This document shows positions 53,621-63,629 of a stretch of 64,000 bases of DNA, piece after piece. This stretch comes from Halobacillus litoralis. Its GTDB lineage: Bacteria; Bacillota; Bacilli; Bacillales; Halobacillaceae. The stretch spans positions 31,276 to 95,275 of the forward strand of contig NZ_WMFA01000011.1 in assembly GCF_009856445.1 (NCBI RefSeq), read 5' to 3'. Under the pieces are notes generated by a model. That model ran no database searches, had not been told where the DNA came from, and saw nothing but the letters and a program-made list of their open reading frames with translations. The translations under genes were made by a program, and so were the position numbers. Position 1 is the first letter of the stretch; each line of letters begins with the position of its first letter.

Positions 53621-54524
53621 AATCGTCTTCCATGTCCCATTCAGGACGTTTAACAGCTATCGTGCTGCAATGGTTCAATAAAGCTTCAGCTACCTTCAAT
53701 TGATCATGCTTCAAGGGAGATCTTGCCGCTCTTTTTTCATGTAGCCACGAGGTATATCGATCTTTACCAATCCAGTCCGTTTGATAGGGAGCTTGCCCTG
53801 AAGCAAATCGCATGGTTTTGGACAAAACGACTTTGCGATATGGAAAATCCAGTTGATAATTACTCAGGACACTTTTAATAAAGGTTTCTGTTCTTCGAAG
53901 GGAGTGCATTGGACTCAGCACCTTGCTTTGCACTCCCTCCTTCTCAATATTCCAACTTTTCTCTGATGTAGGATGAATGGTTTCTCCGTATGGGTGAGAG
54001 AGGAGGGAGATAATTTCAATGCCCGATGGACCAATAAGCAGATGATCAATCTCCACCTCTGTATTTTTCATTTGCACCACTGGCTCAAACATGAGAAGAA
54101 AGGTATCTGGTAAACGTTGTAAAAAATATTTCAAATCTGAATTTTGCTTGTAAGAAGGATCAAGGTACGATTTTTCCCTCAAAGTAGTCGTCGCCCATTT
54201 CAACTGGAAAGGAATTAAACCATCTAAGTAGTATTGTTTCAATTCTTCTTCAGAGGAAGGAAGAAGATCTTCTCTTAAAAGGTTTTCACTAGTTTCCTCC
54301 CCTTCTACTTTTGATCTTAATTTTAAAAAATTTTTAATTCCTCTTCTTGGTTGTTCTTCTCTTTTATCGATCCTTTCCATAGGCTCTTCCAGCCATCCTT
54401 GTTCGAACCGTTTTTTCATTTTATTCCAATGATCCTTCTTCAATTTCACATATTGCCTTGGATATTGATAAATATTCGTCTCATATCTGGAAATATAATC
54501 ATTTAATTTAATCAATTGTGCCAT
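53607..54524 (-). CDS. ytlQ: YtlQ-like protein with a degenerate NERD-type domain
   Basis: 305 residues. Basic, helical N-terminal half; around residue 155-175 the pattern NTEVEIDHLLIGPSGIEII matches the core of NERD (nuclease-related) domains, but the E-x-K that usually follows is replaced by SLLSH, so nuclease activity is unlikely. The C-terminus is acidic. It starts within the stop of thpR (TAATG), hence translationally coupled. Location agrees with B. subtilis ytlQ, unknown function. Confidence 0.8.
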   Translation of the reverse strand: MAQLIKLNDYISRYETNIYQYPRQYVKLKKDHWNKMKKRFEQGWLEEPMERIDKREEQPRRGIKNFLKLRSKVEGEETSENLLREDLLPSSEEELKQYYLDGLIPFQLKWATTTLREKSYLDPSYKQNSDLKYFLQRLPDTFLLMFEPVVQMKNTEVEIDHLLIGPSGIEIISLLSHPYGETIHPTSEKSWNIEKEGVQSKVLSPMHSLRRTETFIKSVLSNYQLDFPYRKVVLSKTMRFASGQAPYQTDWIGKDRYTSWLHEKRAARSPLKHDQLKVAEALLNHCSTIAVKRPEWDMEDDFTEG

Positions 54525-55081
54525 TAATTCTTTGACCCACCTTTGATTGTCGCAACTGTTTCATATTTTGGCTGGTCTCCGGGGTGTATACGAAAAAAAG
54601 AAATTTCATTCACGGCCATTTTATATGTTTCAAGAAGGATAGAGTACTCGGAAACCTCGATTAAAGGGGACACACCCTCTGGCTGCTTCTTCGCTAATGT
54701 AATATGGGGACTGAACTTTCGTTTTTCCTTTTCAAACCCTAGTTTTTCACCAATAGCATCCACTTTATCTTTTGTTTCTAACAAGCCAGGTGCCCTCTGA
54801 ACTTGAGCGTGAAAAACTCTCGGTCGCTCCTGATCACCGAAACTCCCGGCCGGACCGATACTCAACAAATACTCAGAAGGCCAGCTTTCTTTCTTCAATA
54901 ACTGGATATAACCATCCACTTTTTCATCGGAACAACTCCCAAGGAACTTTAATGTGATATGCAAATCTTCTTCTGCCGTCCAATCTTTATAGGCCATCCT
55001 CTTTTTTAAGATGGATTGCCAGGTCATCAACTTGTCACGAATCTCTGAATGAACTTTTATGCCAATAAAATAATGACTCAT
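54524..55081 (-). CDS. thpR: RNA 2',3'-cyclic phosphodiesterase (2'-5' RNA ligase family)
   Basis: 185 residues, 2H phosphoesterase fold with two HxT motifs: LHITLKFL and SPHITLAKK. Opens 2',3'-cyclic phosphates on RNA ends; equivalent of B. subtilis YtlP. ATG at 55081 overlaps the stop of the MFS gene (ATGA) and has GAAGGAGCG upstream; the in-frame ATG at 55099 would be inside that site. Confidence 0.92.
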   Translation of the reverse strand: MSHYFIGIKVHSEIRDKLMTWQSILKKRMAYKDWTAEEDLHITLKFLGSCSDEKVDGYIQLLKKESWPSEYLLSIGPAGSFGDQERPRVFHAQVQRAPGLLETKDKVDAIGEKLGFEKEKRKFSPHITLAKKQPEGVSPLIEVSEYSILLETYKMAVNEISFFRIHPGDQPKYETVATIKGGSKN

Positions 55082-56259
55082 GCTATACGCTCCTTCCATT
55101 CAGGTTGTACCATTTTATTAACGATCAGGAGAATGATGATCCCAACTAAAGTCATGAAAGAAAACACCCCATACATGAAAGACACACTCCAAAGGTCAAT
55201 AACCACCCCTCCAACAAATGTAAAACAAGCATTTCCAAGCCCGTTCCCTACGGCTGAATATAATCCCACAGCCGTAGCCCTTACACCTCCCGGAGCCAGT
55301 TCCCGCACTAGAATAAGAGCCGCAGGGATGTAGAGCCCTACGGAAACGCCCTGGGCAATCGTTGTTGCATAAACCACGGTACTAGAAGGTTCGAAGTAAT
55401 AAAAAAACCATCTCAAACAAGAAACCGTTGCACTGAAAATAATAATCGGAACGACACCAAAACGATTGATGACCATCTGGGCGAATTTCATGAATGGAGC
55501 TTCACTGCCTGCGGCAAGTAAAAATGCAAGCCCTACACCCGAGAGTGTTCCTCCTACAACTAAAATAAACGTTCCAAAATAGTAGTTATTTGCCAGAACA
55601 GGCCCAAAGATAAGAAAATTAGAAACAAGAAAAAGGAGGAAAGGCTTTTCCTGAATTAAGGTCTTTAATCCTTGTCTAAAGGAAACTGTCACCTCATCGG
55701 CACGCTTCGGAAATTCAAATAGGGTGATCAAAGCGAACAGCAATCCTAATGAAAAAGAATAAAAAATCCAATTCATCGAACCAGTCGCTTCTGTCAGCCG
55801 TCCTAAAACGAATACAGCCACAGCGAAGCCTACTGCTCCCCAAAGCCGGATGTTGCCATATTCCTTTCCATTTCGTTGGACAAAATTCAATGATAAGCTG
55901 TCAGATAAAGGAACGATCCCTGACTGGAACAATGCGATACAAATGATACCTAGCAAGAGAACAGGGAATACCTGCAGCCAGGGGTAAAAGATGCCCAGCA
56001 CAGAAGCGAAAACGGAAGCAATCATTAACAACCTTTTCGGATTTCTTGTATAGTCACTCAGCATCCCCCAAACGGGTTGTACAAAAATAGTAATGAGGGG
56101 AAGGGCTGCGATAACGATTCCAATCTGTGTATGACTCAGCCCTTTTTCCTCTGCTAAAAAAACAGATAGGAGAGGAAAGATCGATCCAAAGGCAAAAAAA
56201 GTGAAAAAGTAAAACATCTGAATGAAGCGATATGTTTTCTCCGTGGAATGTTCGGGCAT
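55078..56259 (-). CDS. MFS transporter
   Basis: About 393 residues with twelve TM helices and the MFS loop 2-3 motif in PVWGMLSDYTRNPKRLL. The overall pattern (FAFGSIFPLLSVFLAEEKGLS, RLWGAVGFAVAV) resembles the MFS_1_like / phenylpropionate-permease (HcaT) group. Substrate unknown. ATG 56259 is better spaced from GAGGGAG than GTG 56262. It lies between pepV and thpR, 18 bases after the pepV stop, so it belongs to the pepV-MFS-thpR-ytlQ operon. Confidence 0.88.
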   Translation of the reverse strand: MPEHSTEKTYRFIQMFYFFTFFAFGSIFPLLSVFLAEEKGLSHTQIGIVIAALPLITIFVQPVWGMLSDYTRNPKRLLMIASVFASVLGIFYPWLQVFPVLLLGIICIALFQSGIVPLSDSLSLNFVQRNGKEYGNIRLWGAVGFAVAVFVLGRLTEATGSMNWIFYSFSLGLLFALITLFEFPKRADEVTVSFRQGLKTLIQEKPFLLFLVSNFLIFGPVLANNYYFGTFILVVGGTLSGVGLAFLLAAGSEAPFMKFAQMVINRFGVVPIIIFSATVSCLRWFFYYFEPSSTVVYATTIAQGVSVGLYIPAALILVRELAPGGVRATAVGLYSAVGNGLGNACFTFVGGVVIDLWSVSFMYGVFSFMTLVGIIILLIVNKMVQPEWKERIA

Positions 56260-56277
56260 CACGTGCTCCCTCTTTCT

Positions 56278-57651
56278 TTATCTTGTCAATTCATACAGGC
56301 TTTCGGAATAGATCTGAATGGCCTTCATCATATCTGAAATTCTTACATGTTCGTCTTTCTGGTGAGCCGTATCCGGGCTATCCTCAAATAAGGCGCCGAA
56401 AGCAACTCCAGCTTCAAGAGCTCTCGCATAGGTCGCCCCTCCCATCGTCTTCGCAGCTGCTTCTTCATCTGTGACTTTGTTATAAACAGAAAGCAACGTT
56501 TTTACAAAAGGGTGGTCCTTTTCGAGATGAATGGATGCCAGGTGATCATAAACTTCATACGTGCCTTTATTGTTTGCTGCAAGTTCTTTTAAATTCTGAT
56601 CAATAACACCATAATCTGCACTTACAGGATACCTAAGGTTGAAACCCAATTTACATGTATGTTCGTCCATTGCGATGGAACCAAGGTTTGAAGTGAGGGG
56701 TCCGGAAACGTCATCCATTTGCTTTACATTCAATCCTTTTCCGTCTGTCGTTTCAAACGCCTGATAGACCTTCTGGATAAATAATTCATACTCACCATCC
56801 AGAGGAAGGGATTGAAGGAAACGTAACAGCTCTGTAATGGCATTCCGTCCTTCCTGAGGTTTACTCGCATGCACGGCCTTGCCTTTCATTTTCACCTCAA
56901 ACCGTCCGTCTGCAGCCTTTACTGATCCTTCAAGTTTGTGCTGAGCTAAATAGTCGTTGAAAATCTCCTCTACATTTAGATGAGATTCAACCCATGCCAC
57001 TGCTTCATCAGGGACCATATTCAAACGATCCCCCCCTTTTACAGAGATGACTTTTGTTTCTCCATCATTTTCTGGCACCGGGTAGGTCATATAGCTGTCT
57101 AATAACCCTTTTTCAGCATGAATGACCGGAAAGGAGGCATCAGGTGTGAATCCAAGAGAAGGCATCGTTTCATTCTTGAAATAATAATCAATCCCCTTCC
57201 AATCCCGCTCTTCGTCGGTACCAAGAATTAAACGAATTTTTTTCTTCGGCTGAAAACCTTGCTCTTTTAAAATTTTCATAGCGATGTAGGCAGCCATTAC
57301 GGGTCCTTTATCATCTTGTGCACCTCGGGCATATAATTTCCCATCGCGTATCACAGGATCAAACGGAGGTGTGGTCCAGCCGGCTCCTGCAGGCACAACA
57401 TCCAAGTGGCCGAGAACACCTATGACCTCATCCCCGTAACCGAATTCAATGTGACCACCATGGCCATCTACGTTTTTCGTAATAAACCCATCTTCTTTCC
57501 CGATGCTCAGCATTTTCTCCAACGCATCATGAATAGGTTTTCCATAGGGATACTTACGGTCTTCCTCGAAAACACTCGGAATCTTCAACAACTCGATCAC
57601 TTTTTCTAAATATTCCTTTTCATACTTTTTACTCAAAGCGTGAAAGTCCAT
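56278..57651 (-). CDS. pepV: M20-family dipeptidase PepV
   Basis: 457 residues. Metal and catalytic motifs: VLGHLDVVPAGAGW (His, Asp), YARGAQDDKGPVMAAY (bridging Asp), LILGTDEERDWKG (catalytic Glu), and late MGGATYARAL with EDSPDTAHQKDEHV. Hydrolyses dipeptides in the cytosol; ytjP in B. subtilis. The second ATG (57651) is better spaced from AAAGGAG than 57657. It overlaps the end of the K+ channel gene (stop 57654-57656) closely, so the genes form one operon. Confidence 0.95.
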   Translation of the reverse strand: MDFHALSKKYEKEYLEKVIELLKIPSVFEEDRKYPYGKPIHDALEKMLSIGKEDGFITKNVDGHGGHIEFGYGDEVIGVLGHLDVVPAGAGWTTPPFDPVIRDGKLYARGAQDDKGPVMAAYIAMKILKEQGFQPKKKIRLILGTDEERDWKGIDYYFKNETMPSLGFTPDASFPVIHAEKGLLDSYMTYPVPENDGETKVISVKGGDRLNMVPDEAVAWVESHLNVEEIFNDYLAQHKLEGSVKAADGRFEVKMKGKAVHASKPQEGRNAITELLRFLQSLPLDGEYELFIQKVYQAFETTDGKGLNVKQMDDVSGPLTSNLGSIAMDEHTCKLGFNLRYPVSADYGVIDQNLKELAANNKGTYEVYDHLASIHLEKDHPFVKTLLSVYNKVTDEEAAAKTMGGATYARALEAGVAFGALFEDSPDTAHQKDEHVRISDMMKAIQIYSESLYELTR

Positions 57652-57653
57652 AC

Positions 57654-58673
57654 TCATTCTCCTTTACCTAGAATCTTTTCATATGTCGGCTTGTCACATA
57701 CGGCATATAACTCTGCCCCATCTGGTATAAGTTCATCCAATTTTCTATTGATAGTCAGATCATTCCGATCAGCTATTAAAGTCGCACCATCATCAAGTAA
57801 AGACACGAAAGCATCTCTGTATGTTCTCCAACTGGCTTTCTTCGGAATGTAATATAAGTCTTCACCTACAGATCTCTTAAGCAACTGGCCATAAATACCG
57901 GAGACACCTTTTCTAAAAGCAGAACGTACCGCAAGGGAAGAAATCGTTTCATTAGAAACAATAAATTCATCGATTTGGGCATGTTTGAAGTTTTTCACAT
58001 GTTTCTCTTCCATAATCTCTGCAATGGTGTGCACACCGGGGGCTACAGTCTCAATAGAAGAGGCGATTAAGAGGGTTTTCCCGTCTGTCATCTGTTCATT
58101 CCCCATTTGCTCATCAGCAAAAATCAGCACCGCTTTTGCCTGGGAGATGTTTGCTTTTATCAGCGTCTCTTCGTCTGCTGCCTCTCCTTTTATGTAGTGG
58201 ATATTTTCTGTAAGAATCGGAGCTTCTTTTAATTGATCAATGATGACAATATTGCATTCCTTATTTGTCTCCATCATTTCCTTTACAGCAAAATGAGCTT
58301 TTTGGGACCATCCAATGATAACGAAATGACCGCTCTCTTTATACACAATATCACCTTCCAATCGTTTTTTTCGAAAAATGGCTAAACCGTCGATAATTTT
58401 TCCTATGACAATACCAATAAGTCCAATGCCTATGACATATAATAGTATCGCAATGGAGCGTCCTGCCACCGTCACTGGAAAATAATCACCATAACCTACA
58501 GTCGTAACGGTTGTCATCACCCACCAGAAACCATCAAAAAGAGTAGGGAATGTATCTTGTTCTACAACAACGATGGAAATACTCGAGATAAGGATAAGAA
58601 GAGCACTCGCAGTAAATAGGACTGTATTGTTAACTTTCACCATTTTCAGGAAGAACTTACGAAGTAACATCAT
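57654..58673 (-). CDS. Two-TM potassium channel with RCK (TrkA-N) domain
   Basis: 339 residues, the KcsA-like pore plus RCK ring. TM1 about 17-37, pore helix WWVMTT, selectivity filter TVGYGD at 58-63, TM2 about 72-95 (IAILLYVIGIGLIGIVIGKI). The RCK part has FVIIGWSQKAHFAV (Rossmann), IVIIDQLKEAP and further C-lobe. Similar architecture to B. subtilis YugO, which carries electrical signals in biofilms; orthology is not proven. ATG follows AGGAGG. Confidence 0.92.
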   Translation of the reverse strand: MMLLRKFFLKMVKVNNTVLFTASALLILISSISIVVVEQDTFPTLFDGFWWVMTTVTTVGYGDYFPVTVAGRSIAILLYVIGIGLIGIVIGKIIDGLAIFRKKRLEGDIVYKESGHFVIIGWSQKAHFAVKEMMETNKECNIVIIDQLKEAPILTENIHYIKGEAADEETLIKANISQAKAVLIFADEQMGNEQMTDGKTLLIASSIETVAPGVHTIAEIMEEKHVKNFKHAQIDEFIVSNETISSLAVRSAFRKGVSGIYGQLLKRSVGEDLYYIPKKASWRTYRDAFVSLLDDGATLIADRNDLTINRKLDELIPDGAELYAVCDKPTYEKILGKGE

Positions 58674-58836
58674 CGTTCCAGCCTCCTAACTTTTAATATT
58701 TTGTAAATTAGATGAATAATCTGTAAATTAAAACGATTATAGTAGCACGTTCCATCACATTATTGTAGAATGAAACCAACTTCAGAGATTCACATGCACC
58801 ACAAGTTCCATACAATGACGATTAAGGAGTGGTTTT

Positions 58837-59055
58837 TTGAATCATCCATCATCCCGTATGCTCAATCGAATTAAAGCTGTGTACCTCTACATTAGAGATC
58901 GAGGAACAGTATCGACGAATGAGTTAGCAGACGAGTTCGGTATCACAGACCGTACTATGCAGAGGGACTTAAGCATTTTGGAATACAACGGACTGGTATC
59001 AAGTCCGCACCGTGGAAAATGGACAATCACTGAAAAGAAAGTCAAAATATCATAG
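58837..59055 (+). CDS. ytzE: YtzE, minimal DeoR-type HTH protein
   Basis: 72 residues, only the winged-helix DNA-binding domain: IRDRGTVSTNELADEFGITD and TMQRDLSILEYNGLVSSPHR. No effector domain, as in B. subtilis YtzE. It may be a small regulator; target unknown. TTG at 58837 follows AAGGAGTGG. Confidence 0.9.
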   Translation: MNHPSSRMLNRIKAVYLYIRDRGTVSTNELADEFGITDRTMQRDLSILEYNGLVSSPHRGKWTITEKKVKIS

Positions 59056-59073
59056 AAGATGAGAATATAGATG

Positions 59074-59103
59074 ACACCCGGAAAAAATTCCGGGTGTTTT
59101 TTT
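59074..59103 (+). terminator. ytzE terminator
   Basis: ACACCCGG / CCGGGTGT stem with seven T after it; T run 59097-59103. Confidence 0.88.
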
Positions 59104-59123
59104 GGTTGATTATTCAGTGATGT

Positions 59124-59849
59124 CTACTGTTCTAAGTTTGTGATCTCCATTAAATAGTCAATTTCTTCATCTGTCAGTTCCCTATACTCACCAAGCTCTA
59201 AATCATCGTCAAGCTCAAGCTCACCAATCATTACACGTTTAAGGTAGGTCACCTTTTTATCTACCGCTTCGAACATTCGTTTCACCTGATGGAACTTCCC
59301 TTCAGTTATAGTTAATTCTATTTCTGAAACATCGTCAGACTCGAGAATGACCAACTTTCCAGGCTTGGTTTGATATCCATCATCCAGGGTTACCCCTTCA
59401 GAGAATTTTCTTATATCTTCTTCTGTTACTTTTCCATCAATAACAGCGAAGTAAGTCTTACCGACATCTTTTTTAGGGGAGGTCAGACGATGATTCAACT
59501 GACCATCATTTGTAATCAGCAGCAAGCCTTCTGTATCCTTATCCAGCCTACCGACAGGGAAAGGGTCAAAAACCTGATCCTCTGGCTGTAAAATATCAAT
59601 GACGGTTGGATCGTGGGCATCTTCCGTAGCAGAAATCAAGTCACCTGGTTTATTCATCATTAAATAGATATATTCTCTATATTCTACTTCCTCCCCCATC
59701 ACTGTGACCAGATCTTCATCCGGGTTCACATGGGTTTTCGGACTTTTTTCAGGGTTGCCATTAATTCGTACGTTTCCACCCTTCAAAAGAGTTTTCACTT
59801 CTTTTCTCGTGCCATAACCCATATTAGCTAAAAGTTTATCAATTCTCAT
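59124..59849 (-). CDS. 16S rRNA pseudouridine synthase, RsuA family
   Basis: 241 residues: N-terminal S4 domain (MRIDKLLANMGYGTRKEVKT) and the RsuA/RluB catalytic core with VGRLDKDTEGLLLITNDG (catalytic Asp) and HRLTSPKKDVGKTY. Isomerises uridine in 16S rRNA. Followed on the same strand by nothing; 17 bases after ytgP, so co-transcribed. B. subtilis equivalent is the ytzG-type gene. Confidence 0.92.
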   Translation of the reverse strand: MRIDKLLANMGYGTRKEVKTLLKGGNVRINGNPEKSPKTHVNPDEDLVTVMGEEVEYREYIYLMMNKPGDLISATEDAHDPTVIDILQPEDQVFDPFPVGRLDKDTEGLLLITNDGQLNHRLTSPKKDVGKTYFAVIDGKVTEEDIRKFSEGVTLDDGYQTKPGKLVILESDDVSEIELTITEGKFHQVKRMFEAVDKKVTYLKRVMIGELELDDDLELGEYRELTDEEIDYLMEITNLEQ

Positions 59850-59866
59850 TTTCGCCAGACCTCCTT

Positions 59867-61474
59867 TTATCCTCTTTTTAAAAATCTGTCCAGTACGCGA
59901 ACGCGATTACCTAAGACACGTTCGAGCAATGTTGTCTGATAAGTTAACCACAAGTACACCAGACCTCCAGCACCTATACTGAAGAATAGAACGATCAGAG
60001 AATCCAGGCGACTTTCCATCGGATCTAAAATGAAGCCAAGCATCCATTTAATAAAGACCACAACGATAGCCATGACCGTAGTCAAAATCAGCACGAGCAA
60101 CGTCCTCTTAAACAACTGTTGGTAAGAAAGTTCAATGGAAGTGAAAATACGTCCGAAGTTTAGGATAACTGCTGCTGCCACCCCGATCCCTGTGGCAATG
60201 ATCGCTCCTTTTGCACCAAATAGCTGAATGAGCCACCAGTTTAGTCCCAGCTTTAATAGAATTCCTGTACCAAGACTTATGACAGCAAAGTTCTGTTTGT
60301 TGATTCCTTGTAAAATGGAAGAAGTGACAGTATATAACGCAAGGAACAACCCGACAGGCGCGTACCAGCGTAATAGATCCCCACGATATTCAAGCTCTTC
60401 CACCCCATAGAATGTCCCATAGGCCTCAAAAGCTACGACTGAAAGACCGACGACAGCTGGGATGATCAACAAGGCTACGATTTGTAATGCCTGATTGATC
60501 TGGTTGTTCAGACGGTTCATTTCATTTTTAGTATAAGCCTGTGTGATTGCCGGCAAGAGAGCTAACGACAATCCAAGTCCTAACGTTACAGGAATCATAA
60601 TTAATTTATGGCTCAAAAAGTTAATGATTGAAAAAGCATTATTATACTCCAACCCAGAGGCTTTGATAGCTTTTTCCAATGTAAACTGATCGACAAGCTG
60701 ATACAGAGGTGTAGCAATACCCACTAGAATGAATGGGCCTGCATAGGCGAACAACTCTTTGAACATATCCTTATTGGATAACCCATACGTGTATTCCTGG
60801 GCCTCTAATTGACGATCCAGGAACGGTTTCCGCTTTCTCCAATACCAATAAAGGACAATACAAGAAGCAATTCCACCGATGAATGCGGCGAATGTTGCAA
60901 AACCGACGGCTTGAGGAATCGGCCCTTGTAATACTTGAACGATAACGAAAACAGACGCCAGCAAGAACACAATTCTTACTATTTGTTCAATCACCTGCGA
61001 AACGGCTGTAGGCGCCATGGATTCATGCCCCTGGAAGAACCCTCTGGTAATACTCATAGGCGGAATAACAAGCAGAGCGAAACTGACCATTTGTATAACC
61101 ATCGTAGCATGTCCAAGTCGATCAGAATCTTCACCAATTGTCCAGGCAGCCACCTGTTCCGCAGAAAAGAACAAAATCAAGAATGCCAATACACCAGTAA
61201 TGGACATGAGGGTAAGACCAGCTTTTAACATCTTTCGTCCTGTTTCATAGTCTCCCAAAGAGTTATACTTTGAAACAAATTTGGAGACAGCTACAGGTAC
61301 CCCCATACTGGAAAGACTAAGTAATATGCTGTAAGGGACGTAAGCAATTGAGAATAAATCTGTGCCTTCCGTACGTACCATATTTTCAAACGGAACAGTA
61401 TAAATCATTCCTAGAAACTTTGACAAAAATGTTCCGGCCGTTAATAACATCGTACCTTTAAGTATCTTTGACAT
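59867..61474 (-). CDS. ytgP: MurJ-like lipid II flippase (YtgP, MATE/MOP superfamily)
   Basis: 535 residues with about fourteen TM helices of the MOP superfamily polysaccharide-flippase branch: GTFLSKFLGMIYTVPFENMV, SLSSMGVPVAVSKFVSKYN, SLALLPAITQAY. B. subtilis YtgP can flip lipid II in parallel with Amj. Start ATG at 61474. Divergent from the HI0933 flavoprotein. Basis: length, topology and B. subtilis synteny. Confidence 0.9.
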   Translation of the reverse strand: MSKILKGTMLLTAGTFLSKFLGMIYTVPFENMVRTEGTDLFSIAYVPYSILLSLSSMGVPVAVSKFVSKYNSLGDYETGRKMLKAGLTLMSITGVLAFLILFFSAEQVAAWTIGEDSDRLGHATMVIQMVSFALLVIPPMSITRGFFQGHESMAPTAVSQVIEQIVRIVFLLASVFVIVQVLQGPIPQAVGFATFAAFIGGIASCIVLYWYWRKRKPFLDRQLEAQEYTYGLSNKDMFKELFAYAGPFILVGIATPLYQLVDQFTLEKAIKASGLEYNNAFSIINFLSHKLIMIPVTLGLGLSLALLPAITQAYTKNEMNRLNNQINQALQIVALLIIPAVVGLSVVAFEAYGTFYGVEELEYRGDLLRWYAPVGLFLALYTVTSSILQGINKQNFAVISLGTGILLKLGLNWWLIQLFGAKGAIIATGIGVAAAVILNFGRIFTSIELSYQQLFKRTLLVLILTTVMAIVVVFIKWMLGFILDPMESRLDSLIVLFFSIGAGGLVYLWLTYQTTLLERVLGNRVRVLDRFLKRG

Positions 61475-61577
61475 AATTCGCTTTTCACCTTCAATTTTAT
61501 TGTAGAATCGACCTCATCTATTTTATCATAGATAAAGGAAGAACAAGGAACGAATGAACTAAGAAAGGAAGACATCC

Positions 61578-62837
61578 ATGACTTACCAAGTAACTGTCAT
61601 TGGTGGAGGACCATCAGGACTCATGGCTGCGATTGCGGCTGCCGAGCAAGGTGTCGACACTCTACTCATTGATAAAGGAAAAAAACTAGGAACAAAGCTC
61701 GCTATATCGGGAGGGGGGCGTTGCAACGTCACCAACCGCCTTCCAGAAGATGAAGTCATCAAACACATTCCTGGGAATGGGAAATTTCTATACAGCCCTT
61801 TCTCTGTATTTAACAATTATGACATTATTGATTTCTTCGAAGGACTCGGTGTCGCATTGAAAGAAGAAGATCACGGGCGTATGTTTCCTGTCAGTAACAA
61901 GGCCAAAGATGTAGTCCAGGCGCTCTTGAATCGTATGAAAGAGTTAAATATCGAAGTCCGGACAGAAACCCCGGTGGACGCCATTCATTACGGAGAGAAC
62001 GAACACCAGGTTATTCTAAAATCTAAGGAAAAGATTGTGACTCGATCCCTGATTCTCGCAGTTGGTGGTAAAGCCGTACCCCATACAGGCTCTACTGGGG
62101 ATGGATACGCATGGGCGAAAAAAGCCGGCCATACCATTACCGAACTTTTCCCTACCGAGGTACCCCTTCTTTCCAAAGATTCATTTATTAAAAACAAAAC
62201 ATTGCAAGGTCTCTCACTCAGGGACGTCGATGTTTCTGTGTTAAATGAAAAAGGGAGAAAAATTGTTACCCACCGGATGGACATGTTGTTCACCCATTTC
62301 GGTTTATCAGGTCCTGCTATCTTAAGATGCTCTCAATATGTTGTGAAAGAGTTCATGAAAGGCCACCGCCCTGTAACCATTGAAATTGACGCTCTTCCTG
62401 ATGATAAAGAAAATGTTCTATTAGACAAACTTCAGAGTATGATGGAAGAACATTCGAAGAAAAGCTTCCGAAATGTAATTAAAGGAATGGTGCCCGAAAG
62501 ACTGCTTGATTTCGTTCTTGAGAAATCCGAGATAGCTCCTGATGAGAAATCAGCAAACATATCAAATGAAAAATTACGGAATTTCACTCACATGTTAAAA
62601 AGATTCCATGTTCATGTGCATGACTCCCAGCCGATTGAAAAAGCCTTTGTCACAGGAGGTGGTGTTTCAATAAAAGAGATCATCCCGAACACGATGCAGT
62701 CCAAGCTTATGGAACGCCTCTATTTCTGCGGAGAAATCCTTGATATCCATGGTTATACAGGTGGATACAATATTACCTCTGCTATGGTCACCGGCCGTGT
62801 GGCAGGTATGCACGCAGCATGGGAAGCTATGTCATAA
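61578..62837 (+). CDS. ytfP: HI0933-family flavoprotein (NAD(P)/FAD oxidoreductase), YtfP-like
   Basis: 419 residues: FAD-binding start [20 protein letters not shown], the family signature [32 protein letters not shown], and the end [18 protein letters not shown]. Substrate and electron partner unknown. ATG follows AAAGGAAG. Convergent with a small unknown gene, sharing a terminator. Confidence 0.92.
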   Translation: MTYQVTVIGGGPSGLMAAIAAAEQGVDTLLIDKGKKLGTKLAISGGGRCNVTNRLPEDEVIKHIPGNGKFLYSPFSVFNNYDIIDFFEGLGVALKEEDHGRMFPVSNKAKDVVQALLNRMKELNIEVRTETPVDAIHYGENEHQVILKSKEKIVTRSLILAVGGKAVPHTGSTGDGYAWAKKAGHTITELFPTEVPLLSKDSFIKNKTLQGLSLRDVDVSVLNEKGRKIVTHRMDMLFTHFGLSGPAILRCSQYVVKEFMKGHRPVTIEIDALPDDKENVLLDKLQSMMEEHSKKSFRNVIKGMVPERLLDFVLEKSEIAPDEKSANISNEKLRNFTHMLKRFHVHVHDSQPIEKAFVTGGGVSIKEIIPNTMQSKLMERLYFCGEILDIHGYTGGYNITSAMVTGRVAGMHAAWEAMS

Positions 62838-62893
62838 CTTCACACGATATGTAGTATGAACACCTTGTTCCACTTGGTGGTATATACGGGAGA

Positions 62894-62931
62894 CAAAAAA
62901 AGTCGAGAGAGGTTAGCCCTTTCTCGACTTT
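62894..62931. terminator. Terminator after the flavoprotein / small gene
   Basis: AAAGTCGAGA / TCTCGACTTT outer stem. The T run (seven) is on the minus strand, but on the plus strand it ends with CTTTG; mainly for the minus-strand gene, whose stop is within the hairpin. Confidence 0.8.
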
Positions 62932-63152
62932 CTTTGTTCGTATTCTTTTAATCTACCTAATTCCTCATTAATTAAATGTTGCATATCTTCACGATCTTTC
63001 TGAGAAACAAGAGGATCGTGTTCATCCCAGTCCACCATATACACGATATAAAATCGTCGAATTCTTCTAAAATAAACCGTTGAATATGGAAACTTATCAA
63101 AATACCCTCGGACCATTTTTCTTCTCGAGTAGCTCCAGCGCACTAGTTGCAT
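62913..63152 (-). CDS. 79-residue basic protein, unknown
   Basis: ATG at 63152 follows GGAGGGACC. Product starts QLVRWSYSRRKMVRGYF, continues with VYFRRIRRFYIVYMV and an acidic/charged C-terminal third (DREDMQHLINEELGRLKEY). Rich in Arg and Tyr in the first half, with no TM; possibly nucleic-acid- or membrane-associated. No family recognised. Next to an rrn operon terminus. Confidence 0.7.
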   Translation of the reverse strand: MQLVRWSYSRRKMVRGYFDKFPYSTVYFRRIRRFYIVYMVDWDEHDPLVSQKDREDMQHLINEELGRLKEYEQRKSRKG

Positions 63153-63219
63153 AGGGGTCCCTCCGAACATACATTCTCATACCCAGTATAACGAGGAATG
63201 CTGGGAAACTCAATAACTT

Positions 63220-63489
63220 TTACCAAATAAATACAAGTCCTAAATAAGAGAAAAGAAGGCTGCTGGATAAATATAAGAACCCATACACTTTCAACCGTTC
63301 GTATCGGTTGGTCATGCCAAATATTCCGACAAATGCCAACCAAACAATGATCGCTACAAAGAAGATATGTTGAAGAAAACCGATATCCTCCTTTAACGAT
63401 ACCAAATAAAATCCAATTGGGATCAATAAAAACATCATGGCATATTTCCAATTCCAAAACGTATTCCTTTTCCTTACCAATTGTGCCAT
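63220..63489 (-). CDS. 89-residue membrane protein, unknown
   Basis: ATG at 63489 follows AAGGGTG. Three TM segments: KYAMMFLLIPIGFYLVSL, IFFVAIIVWLAFVGIFG and LYLSSSLLFSYLGLVFIW, with a basic N-terminus (RKRNTFWNW). No recognised family. About 70 bases upstream of the 79-residue gene on the same strand; may be co-transcribed. Confidence 0.72.
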   Translation of the reverse strand: MAQLVRKRNTFWNWKYAMMFLLIPIGFYLVSLKEDIGFLQHIFFVAIIVWLAFVGIFGMTNRYERLKVYGFLYLSSSLLFSYLGLVFIW

Positions 63490-63629
63490 TGTCTGCACCC
63501 TTCCCCTGCATAAATAAGCCCTAATCCGCCATTCCAAGACGCCTGCATATACCTAATGTTGGAGGGTCAAAGCCAGAATTAATGAACTCTATGTACACTA
63601 CTATTCTACCAAAATTTCGAGAAAGATTC

